Shown: in pieces, positions 8,487 through 16,586 of the stretch
Layout of the letters: the number at the start of each line of letters is the position of its first letter
Numbering within the stretch: position 1 is the stretch's first letter
Origin: Roseburia sp.
GTDB lineage: Bacteria > Bacillota > Clostridia > Lachnospirales > Lachnospiraceae
DNA: 64,000 nucleotides
Assembly (NCBI GenBank): GCA_017937095.1
Contig: JAGBEG010000013.1
Location: forward strand, 372,001-436,000
Direction of reading: 5' to 3'
Position numbers and translations under genes: made by a program
Notes under the pieces: model-generated
Told to the model about the DNA's origin: nothing
Database searches by the model: none
The model's input: the letters and a program-made list of their open reading frames with translations, nothing else

Positions 8487-9614
8487 CTACTGTCCCTGTG
8501 CCTCCATTGCCATATCAACTTCCACATTTGTCTCGTAGCTCGAATAATCCGCCGGATATTCCTCGATATTGCCGCTGATTAACGCAAGCTTCATATTGTT
8601 CTCCCACGCCTGCTCGGTTACAAGCGCGTGCTCCGGGTAGCCCTTGCAGTCGATCATTCTCTGTACAGCCGCCTCTACAACTGCCGGGTCGGTATCCGGA
8701 AATTCCTGCTTTGCAATCTCCATCGCCTCCTCGGGATGACTGTAAATGTACTGGCACGCCTTTTCAATCGCATTCATGACACCCTGCGCCGCTTCCGGAT
8801 TTTCACTGATAAATTCCTCGGAGGTCATCAGGCAGGAAAATGCCATCGGCGTCAATTCCTCATACTCTGCGAAGGAAAATACCTCAGTCAGACCCTCCGC
8901 GATACCCTCGCTGACGACCGGCTCACACGACAATGCAAAATCCGCCTGCCCTGCAAGCACCGGTGCAATCTGGCTTCCGATGCTGGTCTGCGTCTCCGTA
9001 AAGCCTGAACCGTCGTCTCCCATGGAATCCTTCAGATATTCGAACAGCGCCCAGTCGGTATCCGGCTCTGCTCCGGTCACAATCGTCTTTCCCTCAAGTG
9101 CCGTGAGGTCTGTGCTAAGGTCAATGTCTTCCGTTCCGACGATCCACACAGTCGGCGCATTCTGAATCGATGCGAATACAACACCGGAACCGCCCTCATA
9201 ATGCGACATTGCAACAAACACCGGATCGCCCAATGCGAAATCCGCCGAGCCGCCTAAGACTGCCGACCATGACTGCGGACCGCCGCCTGCGGTGGAACGC
9301 TCTGCCGCAATGCCCTCCTCCTCGAAAAAGCCTGCGTCCTCCGCCACGTAGAGCGGAAGGTATAACAGCGACTGAAATGCCTGATTGATGCGGACAGTGG
9401 TAAGCTCACCGTCTCCCGATGTGCCGCTCTCTGTTCCGGCGGTTGTCCCGTCCCCTGCTCCCGCAGCGCTGTTTTCTGCTGCGCCGCTGCCGTTTTCTGC
9501 TGCGCTGTCACTGGTTGCTGCGCCGCTGCCGCCGTCTCCGCACCCGGCGAATAAAGACGCCGTAAGTACTGCTGTCATAAATAATGATGTGATTTTTCTG
9601 TTGTTTGCTTTCAT
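8487..9614 (-). CDS. ABC transporter substrate-binding lipoprotein (NMT1/TauA type)
   Basis: 375 residues. Signal peptide with lipobox LFAGC (Cys25), an Ala/Ser/Gly-rich tether to about residue 75, then an NMT1/SsuA-type periplasmic-binding fold (VRINQAFQSLLYLPLYVAED, then GGPQSWSAVLGGSADFALGD). This family binds sulfonates, nitrate, thiamine precursors, pyrimidines and other small nitrogen or sulfur compounds. AAGGAGG precedes the ATG. It is the outer-face receptor for the permease and ATPase upstream. The hydrolases downstream argue for a nitrogen-containing ligand rather than a sulfonate. Confidence 0.93.
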   Translation of the reverse strand: MKANNRKITSLFMTAVLTASLFAGCGDGGSGAATSDSAAENGSGAAENSAAGAGDGTTAGTESGTSGDGELTTVRINQAFQSLLYLPLYVAEDAGFFEEEGIAAERSTAGGGPQSWSAVLGGSADFALGDPVFVAMSHYEGGSGVVFASIQNAPTVWIVGTEDIDLSTDLTALEGKTIVTGAEPDTDWALFEYLKDSMGDDGSGFTETQTSIGSQIAPVLAGQADFALSCEPVVSEGIAEGLTEVFSFAEYEELTPMAFSCLMTSEEFISENPEAAQGVMNAIEKACQYIYSHPEEAMEIAKQEFPDTDPAVVEAAVQRMIDCKGYPEHALVTEQAWENNMKLALISGNIEEYPADYSSYETNVEVDMAMEAQGQ

Positions 9615-9677
9615 AACATGTTCCTCCTTTAAAATTATGTAATGTATAAGTGTAAAGTGAATGTGTAACCGAATCCG

Positions 9678-10496
9678 CTATCTTTTCCAGCGCAAAAGCA
9701 CCTTTTCCAGCGCGCCTACCGCGATATTTAACACGAAGACAAATACCATCGTTGTCACAAGTCCCGCCAGCGTCACGTGAATGTGGAAGCTATTCGAACC
9801 CATAAGAATCATATGTCCGATTCCTGCATCCGAAGAAATATATTCTCCGACGATTGCGCCAACAATTGCAAAGCCGATATTCATTTTAAATCCCGATACG
9901 ACCCAGGTCATCGAGGACGGTACCACGACCTTGCAGAAAATCTGAAACTTCGATGCGCCGAACGAGCGCATCAGATTCAATAGATCCGGGTCCACCTGCA
10001 TCGCGCCCTCGTAAGCCGAGCTTAACGATACGAAAATACACGAAAAAGTAACGATTGCCACCTTCGAAGCGATTCCTGTTCCAAACCAGATGATGACGAG
10101 CGGCGATAATACCATGACCGGAATCGAACCGATTGCCGCCACATACGGCTTCGAAAATTTTGCGACAAATTCCGAGCACCAGAGAAGCAGACCTAAGAAC
10201 GATCCTAAGAGACTTCCGAACAGAAAACCGAGCACCGTCTCCTTCCCTGTCACCCAGATATCATGGAACAGTTCTCCGGACGCGATCCTGTTTGACAGCG
10301 TGTCACAGATTTTGCCCGGTGAAGCGAACAGAAACGTACTGATCCATCCCATTCTCGCCCCGACCTCCCACAGAAGCAGTAGAACCGCCAGAAATCCAAT
10401 CTGTGCAATCCGAAGCTTTACATTTCCTTCGAGTTTCTTCATTTTCATTGCGCTCATCCGTTTGCCGGATGCCGCCACTGCCGCTGTATTCTGCAT
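9678..10496 (-). CDS. ABC transporter permease (SsuC/TauC type)
   Basis: 272 residues, six predicted membrane segments and the EAA-type cytoplasmic loop (MRSFGASKFQIFCKVVVPSS) that docks on the ATPase. The inner-membrane channel of the NMT1-type transporter. AGGAGG lies 8 nt before the ATG; 63 bp separate it from the binding-protein gene and 73 bp from the ATPase gene. Confidence 0.93.
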   Translation of the reverse strand: MQNTAAVAASGKRMSAMKMKKLEGNVKLRIAQIGFLAVLLLLWEVGARMGWISTFLFASPGKICDTLSNRIASGELFHDIWVTGKETVLGFLFGSLLGSFLGLLLWCSEFVAKFSKPYVAAIGSIPVMVLSPLVIIWFGTGIASKVAIVTFSCIFVSLSSAYEGAMQVDPDLLNLMRSFGASKFQIFCKVVVPSSMTWVVSGFKMNIGFAIVGAIVGEYISSDAGIGHMILMGSNSFHIHVTLAGLVTTMVFVFVLNIAVGALEKVLLRWKR

Positions 10497-10569
10497 AATA
10501 TTTTCCTCCTATCTTGTTGCTTAAGCTGTTAGATACTCTATTCTACTCTGCCATCCGTTCTGCTTATTT

Positions 10570-11343
10570 TTACTTCGATGTTCCCATGCTCTGCCAGATT
10601 GTCTCGTAATAATCGTTAAATTTCTTGGACGCGCGCCGTTCGTTCATCCTCGTACTGTCCACACCAAGGTCAATTTCCATTTCCCGGACAATCTCACCCG
10701 GTCTTGCCTTCATAATGTACACCCGGTCGGACAGGGTCACCGCCTCCTCGATATCGTGCGTGATGTAGATGACAGTCTTCTTATTCTCTTTTACCGTGGA
10801 GAGAAGTTCGCTCTCGAGGTCGATTTTCAACGGATAATCAAGCGCCTTGTATGCCTCGTCCATCAAGATGATTTCCGGCTCCATGATCATCGTCCGCATC
10901 AGCGCGACTCTCTGCTTCATACCGCCGGAAAGCTCCGACGGATATTTCTTCTGATAGCCGTCAAGCTTATAGCTTTTGAAATACTCTGTGGCGCGGTCCT
11001 TTGCCTCGCTCTTCTTCATCCCCCTGACCTCAAGCCCTAAAATGACATTCTCCTCGATGGTCCGCCACGGAAGAAGCAGATCCTTCTGCAGCACATATCC
11101 AATCTGGGAACTCACCGTTCCGGTCGTCTGCTCCGAATCGATGTAGATATTCCCGCCAGTCGGTTCCAAAAGCCCTGCAATGATATTGAAAAGGGTTGTC
11201 TTACCACATCCCGACGGTCCTACAAAGGAAACAAATTCCTGCTTCTTTGCCACGAAGCTGACGTCTCTTAAAATCGTGATCGGATTCTCTTCATCAAATT
11301 CCTTGTAGATTCCTTTTGCCTCAAGTTTTACGTTCTCATCCAT
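10570..11343 (-). CDS. ABC transporter ATP-binding protein (SsuB/TauB type)
   Basis: 257 residues with Walker A GPSGCGKTT, signature LSGGMKQRVALMR, Walker B IILMDEAYKALD and the H-loop THDIEEAVTLSDRVYIM. It energises the adjacent permease. In Walker B the residue after the catalytic Glu is Ala-Tyr-Lys where SsuB/TauB proteins usually have Pro-Phe-Gly, so the D-loop region departs slightly from the family. First gene of the cluster. Its leader carries a terminator-like hairpin (11423-11458) and a 51-nt palindromic repeat that ends about 20 nt before the ATG, so expression may be attenuated. Confidence 0.93.
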   Translation of the reverse strand: MDENVKLEAKGIYKEFDEENPITILRDVSFVAKKQEFVSFVGPSGCGKTTLFNIIAGLLEPTGGNIYIDSEQTTGTVSSQIGYVLQKDLLLPWRTIEENVILGLEVRGMKKSEAKDRATEYFKSYKLDGYQKKYPSELSGGMKQRVALMRTMIMEPEIILMDEAYKALDYPLKIDLESELLSTVKENKKTVIYITHDIEEAVTLSDRVYIMKARPGEIVREMEIDLGVDSTRMNERRASKKFNDYYETIWQSMGTSK

Positions 11344-11364
11344 AACGCTTCCTCCTCTGCCGCT

Positions 11365-11415
11365 CTATAGGAGTCACTACTTTCACAATTAGCAGCAGCA
11401 CAGCATTTCCTATAG
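11365..11415 (-). repeat. 51-nt palindrome-ended repeat, copy A
   Basis: Ends are CTATAGGA and TTTCCTATAG. 40 of 51 positions match copy B at 33127-33177. It lies directly after the T-run of the hairpin at 11423-11458 (minus strand) and just before the ribosome-binding site of the ABC ATPase gene. Confidence 0.7.
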
Positions 11416-11422
11416 AGTCAAA

Positions 11423-11458
11423 AACGGCGTAACGATCATCTTCGATCGATACGCCGTT
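11423..11458 (-). terminator. Terminator-like hairpin in the leader of the ABC operon
   Basis: On the minus strand AACGGCGTA-TCGATC pairs with GATCG-TTACGCCGTT around a short GAAGAT loop and is followed by TTTTT. It lies upstream of the ABC ATPase gene and not after any minus-strand gene, so it could attenuate the operon or simply stop stray transcription. Confidence 0.6.
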
Positions 11459-11734
11459 GTATCCGCTGTCCTGTTTACTTTTTGTTAAAGCTATCCTACC
11501 ATTCGTTTTTGCAAAAAACAAATATCAAATAAATATGAATCCATACCAAAAATCATATGATTATTCTAACATCCGTCATTTTTCTCATATTATTTTCTTT
11601 ATTTTATTCTTTTATTGGCATAATTGTATACGCCTTTTATATTTACTACATCTGCCTTCATTTTTCCAAAAAAATATGACGCGAGACTTCTTTACAAATC
11701 TTGTGAAATATGTATAATCAATCATTAAATAAAT

Positions 11735-11775
11735 GCATCTGTTCCAAAAAATCATAAAGATGCCGGAACAGATGC
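11735..11775 (+). promoter_or_regulatory. 11-bp perfect inverted repeat before the LysR gene
   Basis: GCATCTGTTCC (11735-11745) and GGAACAGATGC (11765-11775), 19 nt apart, end 30 bp before the LysR start. Between this point and 11460 the DNA is very AT-rich and holds no gene. It could be a leader hairpin or a dimeric regulator site; LysR proteins often bind such spaced repeats between divergent genes. Confidence 0.5.
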
Positions 11776-11805
11776 CGTGAAACAACGAAAGTGCGGTGCG
11801 AATCT

Positions 11806-12726
11806 ATGAACATCAGACAATTACAATATTTCCTCGCGATTGCCGAGGAAGGACAGATTACTGCGGCAGCGAACAGGCTCAACATCTCCCAGCCGCCGCT
11901 TAGCTACCAGCTTAAGCTGATCGAGGAAGAGCTTGGCGTCGCCCTCTTTACACGCAACAGCCGTGCAATGATTCTGACCGACGAGGGGCGGCTCTTACAG
12001 AAGCACGCCCGCATCATTTTAAGAGAGTACGAAGGAACCTTAGACGAGTTCGCCAATCTGAAGAACGGAAAGAAAGGCTCTCTCTACATTGCCACCATCT
12101 GCTCTGCCGCGCTTGGTTTTCTCCCTAAATCCATTCGGGCTTTTCTTGAATTATACCCGGAAATCGACACACAGATTTTCGAAGTAAACAGCGACGCTGT
12201 CGCCGACTTAATTTCCAACAATACCGTCGAGCTTGGCATCAGCAGAGAGCCGTTTGACCATTCCCAGTACAATTTTCTCTACATCGACAACAACGGTGTG
12301 AACATGAATGACGACTATTTCGTGACCGTCTCCCTGCCGGATTATTTCGACGGAATGGCGGCAAATTCCTCCTCTATAGAGTTAAAGGATCTTGCCGGAA
12401 AGCCTCTTATCGTCCACCGCTTTTACGAGGATATCACGCTGGATTTCTGTTCCAGACAGGGTTTCCTGCCGCAGTTCATCTGTACGAACGAAAACGTCAT
12501 TACCTCCCTGCTCTGGGCGCTGCAGGGGCTTGGCATTGCGCTTGTCCCCAAAAGTTCCTCCAATCTGATTACGAGTCTTTCCGGCTACGAAAAGCTTGTT
12601 GTGAAGAAAATTATCAATCCGTCCTTTTCCTCGAACACTGCGCTTATCTGGTCCAAAAATGCCTATATCTCCCCGACTGCCCACAATTTTATCCAATTCG
12701 TAAAACGGCGGTTAAATGAAAGCTGA
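11806..12726 (+). CDS. LysR-family transcriptional regulator
   Basis: 306 residues. The N-terminal winged HTH (MNIRQLQYFLAIAEEGQITAAANRLNISQPPLSYQLK in sense, residues 1-60) and the effector-binding domain (from about residue 90, GSLYIATICSAALGFLPK) are intact. Divergent from the ABC/nitrilase/amidase cluster and so its probable regulator, with the imported compound or a hydrolysis product as co-inducer. The ATG at 11806 begins at the conserved MNIRQLQYF; a GTG at 11791 is possible. The ribosome-binding site is weak. Confidence 0.92.
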   Translation: MNIRQLQYFLAIAEEGQITAAANRLNISQPPLSYQLKLIEEELGVALFTRNSRAMILTDEGRLLQKHARIILREYEGTLDEFANLKNGKKGSLYIATICSAALGFLPKSIRAFLELYPEIDTQIFEVNSDAVADLISNNTVELGISREPFDHSQYNFLYIDNNGVNMNDDYFVTVSLPDYFDGMAANSSSIELKDLAGKPLIVHRFYEDITLDFCSRQGFLPQFICTNENVITSLLWALQGLGIALVPKSSSNLITSLSGYEKLVVKKIINPSFSSNTALIWSKNAYISPTAHNFIQFVKRRLNES

Positions 12727-12761
12727 CCTATATTTTCGCTTCTTTCGGGTACACTATCCCC

Positions 12762-13355
12762 ATGAGAAAAAAGAGCAATTTACCGGATTTCACCGAACTC
12801 TGTCCTCCGGAGCAGAATCATACCGCGCAGTTTATCTCCCAGCAGATTTTCTTTTTCTTTCTGTGCGCTGTCGCTGGCTTTCTCTGGGAGGTCGCCATCT
12901 TCCTCGTAAAGGACGGCGGCTTTACGAACCGCGGCTTTTTTTACGGTCCCTGGCTTCCGGTCTACGGCGTCGGCGGCGTCCTCTTTTACGTCCTGCTCTC
13001 CCCCATCGCAAAAAACCACCCGGTCAGGGCGTTCCTGCTCTCGCTGCTCATCGGCACCGGGCTGGAACTTCTGATCGGGTGGTTCCTCGACTCTGTGTGG
13101 AATCTGCGCTACTGGGATTACCGCAGCTATCCGCTCAATTATAAAGGATATGTCTGTCTCTATTCCGCCCTGGGCTTTGGAGTCGCCGGGGTTCTCTGGG
13201 TCTGTGTGCTCTCCGGCTTCTTTGCAAAGCTTTGGAAACGGCTGCCCGTCCCCGTCCGTATCGGCGCGAACACGATCCTTGTGCTGCTCTTTGCGCTTGA
13301 CTGCGCCGCCGCGCTGATTTTCCCGAATATCGGACACGGTATTACATTTCCTTAG
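12762..13355 (+). CDS. PF06541-type membrane protein (putative ABC transporter permease family)
   Basis: 197 residues with about five membrane segments. Characteristic of PF06541 are GFLWEVAIFLVKDGGFTNRG, FFYGPWLPVYGVGGV and NLRYWDYRSYPLNYKG. Despite the family name, no ATPase is adjacent and transport has not been shown. It starts 36 bp after the LysR stop on the same strand. It ends 43 bp before the convergent HD gene. Confidence 0.75.
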   Translation: MRKKSNLPDFTELCPPEQNHTAQFISQQIFFFFLCAVAGFLWEVAIFLVKDGGFTNRGFFYGPWLPVYGVGGVLFYVLLSPIAKNHPVRAFLLSLLIGTGLELLIGWFLDSVWNLRYWDYRSYPLNYKGYVCLYSALGFGVAGVLWVCVLSGFFAKLWKRLPVPVRIGANTILVLLFALDCAAALIFPNIGHGITFP

Positions 13356-13397
13356 GGCAAAATTGCACTTCGCCCCGTCAGGAAATATCCGGCGCTG

Positions 13398-14177
13398 TTA
13401 TCCCTGCATCGCAAGATAGCGCTCCATCTCCGCGCGAAGCTCGGCAAACTGCGCCGTCGTCACCGGATTTTCGCTCTCAAAATGCATCAGCTTATCCAGA
13501 TAGCCCTGCTCCCTCACAATGCGCACGCTCTCGTTAAACACCAGTTCAAACACCAGTGAAATATGTCCGACCACGTGATCTACCGGCGTCCGCTTGATGC
13601 TCCGCAGCGTCGCGTGGTGCTCATAAAAGCTGTCCATGACCGCCTGCGTCACACAGGCATTCCGCAATTCCTCCGTCGTCGTATTGTAAATCTCCTCGAG
13701 CGGTGTCTCCACATTTACCCGCAGAATATCGATCTTGTCCGCGTCCCGCAGGATATGGCAGAGCATAGCCGTGCGCTCCGGGAGCTGTTCCGGGATGCGG
13801 TAGGCGCTGTGCACGCGGACCGCCGTCTCGATCACCTCGTCCTCCGTCCCCTCAGAAATATACGTGCGGATAGCCTTCTTTTCTCCAAACAAAATGTCCG
13901 CCCCAAGCGCCGCATGGTCGATGGACTCCGCATCGATAAAGGTACCATACCTTCTAAGCTGTTCAAATCTTCCCACGTCATGCAACATTCCAAGCAGCCA
14001 TGCAAGCTCAATATCCGCCGCCGGAAGCTTCTCTGCGCGGGCGATCTGCTCACATAGCGCCGCAACTCTGTAGGTATGATCTATTTTTAACTTAATCTTT
14101 TCATCCGATGCATCATAAGCGTCGGTGTATTTCTGAAATGTCCGCATCACATGCGCACGGTCAATTTTTATCTGCAT
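13398..14177 (-). CDS. HD-domain phosphohydrolase
   Basis: 259 residues with an HD metal-binding domain: KIDHTYRVAALC (first His), GMLHDVGRFEQ (HD pair), SIDHAALGADIL, VHSAYR and RDADKIDILRV (last Asp). HD enzymes hydrolyse phosphate esters of nucleotides, often signalling nucleotides. Nothing here marks an HD-GYP c-di-GMP phosphodiesterase, although a GGDEF gene lies 41 bp upstream on the same strand. Cytoplasmic. Substrate unknown. Confidence 0.85.
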   Translation of the reverse strand: MQIKIDRAHVMRTFQKYTDAYDASDEKIKLKIDHTYRVAALCEQIARAEKLPAADIELAWLLGMLHDVGRFEQLRRYGTFIDAESIDHAALGADILFGEKKAIRTYISEGTEDEVIETAVRVHSAYRIPEQLPERTAMLCHILRDADKIDILRVNVETPLEEIYNTTTEELRNACVTQAVMDSFYEHHATLRSIKRTPVDHVVGHISLVFELVFNESVRIVREQGYLDKLMHFESENPVTTAQFAELRAEMERYLAMQG

Positions 14178-14218
14178 GAACCTTTTCCTCTTTCCGTCTT
14201 TCTAATGGATTCCTCTTC

Positions 14219-16132
14219 TCAGCGGTTCACATGCTTTTCCGTTTTTTCCTGATACATAATCTCATCCGCTTCACGCACATAGTCGTCCAGCACCTTCTCC
14301 GTCTCTATATCCGTAATAATATAGCCTGCGCTGACCGTAAGCGGAAACGGAAGCTGCATCTTTTCCGCTGTTGCACGAATCTCATCCCTGATATTTGCGA
14401 TCATATCCGTGATCACATCCCTGTCGGTATTGTCTGTGATAATCAGAAATTCATCCCCGCCTGTCCGGACTGCAATCGCTCCATCCGGACAATACATAAG
14501 AATCGCACCGGCAATCGTTTTTATCGCCCAGTCTCCATGAATATGTCCGAAATGGTCGTTGATGTACTTAAGACGGTCCATATCCATAAACACAATGGAC
14601 AGATTCTCTTTTGCCTTCTTCTTCTCATCAAATAAACTGCATGCCAGCTTCTGATATCCAAGGCGGTTATACATGCCCGTCATGGCGTCTTTCACATACA
14701 GATCGGACAGCACACGGTTCATATATTCCAGTCTTTCCTTTTTATGAAGGTTCTCCATTGCCGAGGTAAGAACATTTACCACCTGGGACAAATACTGCTT
14801 TTCCATAAGGTAAGACGCATTGCGTATGACAAAATATCCCACCGTATATTCCCTGAAATGCAGCGGAAGAAACAGAAAATCCTCGCCGCCCTCATTTGCT
14901 TCAAACATCGGAAACAGCCCTTCGATCTGCCGCCCCTTATAGTCCATCACCTTGCCGTTCTCGTAGGCAAATTCCACCTTCATCTGCCCGGGATATCCCT
15001 GAACGCAAAATTCTTCATTCTCAATGCAGTATCTGTCGTAATAATCTTTCAGATTACGGAAGTCGTTCATATGTTCGTCAATAATCAGATACATCGCATC
15101 ACATTTCATGGCAGGAATACATTGGGGAATCCACTGGGACATCTCCTCTACGGTGTTGCAGCGCAGCAGTTCATACTCCAGCGACAATACCTGTTCCTCA
15201 AATTCGTCCATCTCAATTCCATGTAAAATCTGCTCCTTGGAACTCTCTGCCAGATCGATCCTTTTATCTGTCTTGCAGCCGCAGCTTTCCCAGAATATAC
15301 ACGCATGGCTTGTATAATTAAAACGCGGGACTTCTTCCCCACGCCACAGTTTTAAAAATATCTCCACGCACTGATAGCCAACCTCCTCACGGATATGGCT
15401 GACCGTCGTTATATTCGGCGAATAATAGCTCGCCTTATCAAAATCGTCAAATCCCGTCACGCGAAAATCTTCCGGCACCCGGTATCCACGCTTTGCCGCA
15501 GCCTCACAGACGCCGACTGCAATGTTATCATTGGCGCATATGACTGCATCGGGAACTTCCCCATGCTCCTCGCAGAGCTTTTCAAAACCGTTAAGCCCGC
15601 ATTTGAACTCATAGCTCTCATAGTAGAAATCCGCATCCGTGTAAGAGATTCCCTGTGCGTGCAGATAATCCTTCAGCGAAGACGCGCGCACCCCATTTTC
15701 GTAATTGTCCTCCGGTCCCATAACGAACCAGAACTTCCTGCAGCCGTGCTCCTCGTACAGGTGCGCAATCACTTCCTGCATCGCAGCGTAGTTGTCAATT
15801 CCCACATAGTAAAAATCGTCAATCTCATTCGCAATGGAAATGACCGGCTTTCCTGTCTTTTTCGCTGACTCTATGACGTAGTCCCGCACCTCCGGATACC
15901 GGATATTGTTCAGGTCTACGATAATTCCATCATACTCGTTCAGGTTCGGCAAATGGTAAATATTGTATTCCCCGATATTATAATCCTTATCACGGCTCCA
16001 ATCTCCGGAACTGTTGAAAATATAGAGGCTTATATCCTCATTTGTCTCTTTGATTCGCTGCAGAACCCCTGCCGGCCATGCATAGGTGAAGAAACGTTTC
16101 CATCCATCCATGAGCAATGCGATTTTCTTCAT
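14219..16132 (-). CDS. LacI-type sensor linked to a GGDEF diguanylate cyclase domain
   Basis: 637 residues, no signal peptide or membrane span. Residues 1 to about 290 resemble the ligand-binding (periplasmic-binding-like) core of LacI regulators (IALLMDGWKRFFTYAWPAGVL, GIIVDLNN, VTGFDDFDKASYYSP) but lack the DNA-binding helix-turn-helix. A middle helical/GAF-like part follows. A GGDEF domain starts near 480, with GGDEF at 558-562 (VRTGGDEFLII), intact for c-di-GMP synthesis. The usual RxxD inhibitory site five residues before GGDEF is absent. It implies c-di-GMP output controlled by a cytoplasmic small molecule, possibly a sugar. The start is preceded by GAGGGG. Confidence 0.92.
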   Translation of the reverse strand: MKKIALLMDGWKRFFTYAWPAGVLQRIKETNEDISLYIFNSSGDWSRDKDYNIGEYNIYHLPNLNEYDGIIVDLNNIRYPEVRDYVIESAKKTGKPVISIANEIDDFYYVGIDNYAAMQEVIAHLYEEHGCRKFWFVMGPEDNYENGVRASSLKDYLHAQGISYTDADFYYESYEFKCGLNGFEKLCEEHGEVPDAVICANDNIAVGVCEAAAKRGYRVPEDFRVTGFDDFDKASYYSPNITTVSHIREEVGYQCVEIFLKLWRGEEVPRFNYTSHACIFWESCGCKTDKRIDLAESSKEQILHGIEMDEFEEQVLSLEYELLRCNTVEEMSQWIPQCIPAMKCDAMYLIIDEHMNDFRNLKDYYDRYCIENEEFCVQGYPGQMKVEFAYENGKVMDYKGRQIEGLFPMFEANEGGEDFLFLPLHFREYTVGYFVIRNASYLMEKQYLSQVVNVLTSAMENLHKKERLEYMNRVLSDLYVKDAMTGMYNRLGYQKLACSLFDEKKKAKENLSIVFMDMDRLKYINDHFGHIHGDWAIKTIAGAILMYCPDGAIAVRTGGDEFLIITDNTDRDVITDMIANIRDEIRATAEKMQLPFPLTVSAGYIITDIETEKVLDDYVREADEIMYQEKTEKHVNR

Positions 16133-16242
16133 CTTTACCCCTCAACTTTGTGCTTCATGAAAATTCTTCTGTTACCATATCACGTTTCTATACTAACAAA
16201 AAACGCTTCATAATTCAACCTGAGGGTTTTCGTATTCCGGCA

Positions 16243-16494
16243 TTAATGCTGATGCAGATACTTCTCTTTTGTCGCCATCCCCCCTCGGATATGGCGTTCC
16301 GATTTGTTTACGTCCAGAACCTTTCTCGTCTCCGCCGCAAGCGTCGGATTTACCTGTGCCAGACGTTCTGTTACGTCCTTATGTACGGTACTCTTACTGA
16401 TCCCGAAATGTTTCGCCGCCTGCCGCACAGTCGTGTTGTTGTCGATAATATATCTGGCAATTTCCATGGCTCTTTCTTCAATATAACTTTTCAA
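16243..16494 (-). CDS. spoIIID: Sporulation transcriptional regulator SpoIIID
   Basis: 83 residues, the usual length in clostridia. HTH VRQAAKHFGISKSTVHKDV, then the C-terminal basic segment KSERHIRGGMATKEKY that SpoIIID uses with the HTH to bind DNA. It acts in the mother cell as repressor and activator between the sigma-E and sigma-K stages. The start is a TTG at 16494 (protein KSYIEERAMEIARYI as in homologues), with GGGGA upstream. That ribosome-binding site lies inside one arm of an inverted repeat (see 16497-16542). Confidence 0.96.
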   Translation of the reverse strand: MKSYIEERAMEIARYIIDNNTTVRQAAKHFGISKSTVHKDVTERLAQVNPTLAAETRKVLDVNKSERHIRGGMATKEKYLHQH

Positions 16495-16496
16495 CC

Positions 16497-16542
16497 AAAA
16501 TCCCCTGCACTACTTGTTTTTACATTGTATGCGGGGGATTTT
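16497..16542 (-). promoter_or_regulatory. Hairpin covering the spoIIID ribosome-binding site
   Basis: AAAATCCCCCGCA (16542 down to 16530) can pair with TGCAGGGGATTTT (16509 down to 16497) in the minus-strand transcript, one G-A mismatch. The 3' arm contains the GGGGA ribosome-binding site of spoIIID and ends 2 nt before its TTG start. Pairing would hide the site. Confidence 0.55.
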
Positions 16543-16586
16543 TCGTATATACTATTTTTATCAGGATGAAAGGAGGTAATTTTGCC

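Noticed and set aside
11336-11521. 61-codon ORF across the ABC operon leader
   Set aside because: It spans the hairpin and repeat copy A and overlaps the start of the ABC ATPase gene; no coding pattern.
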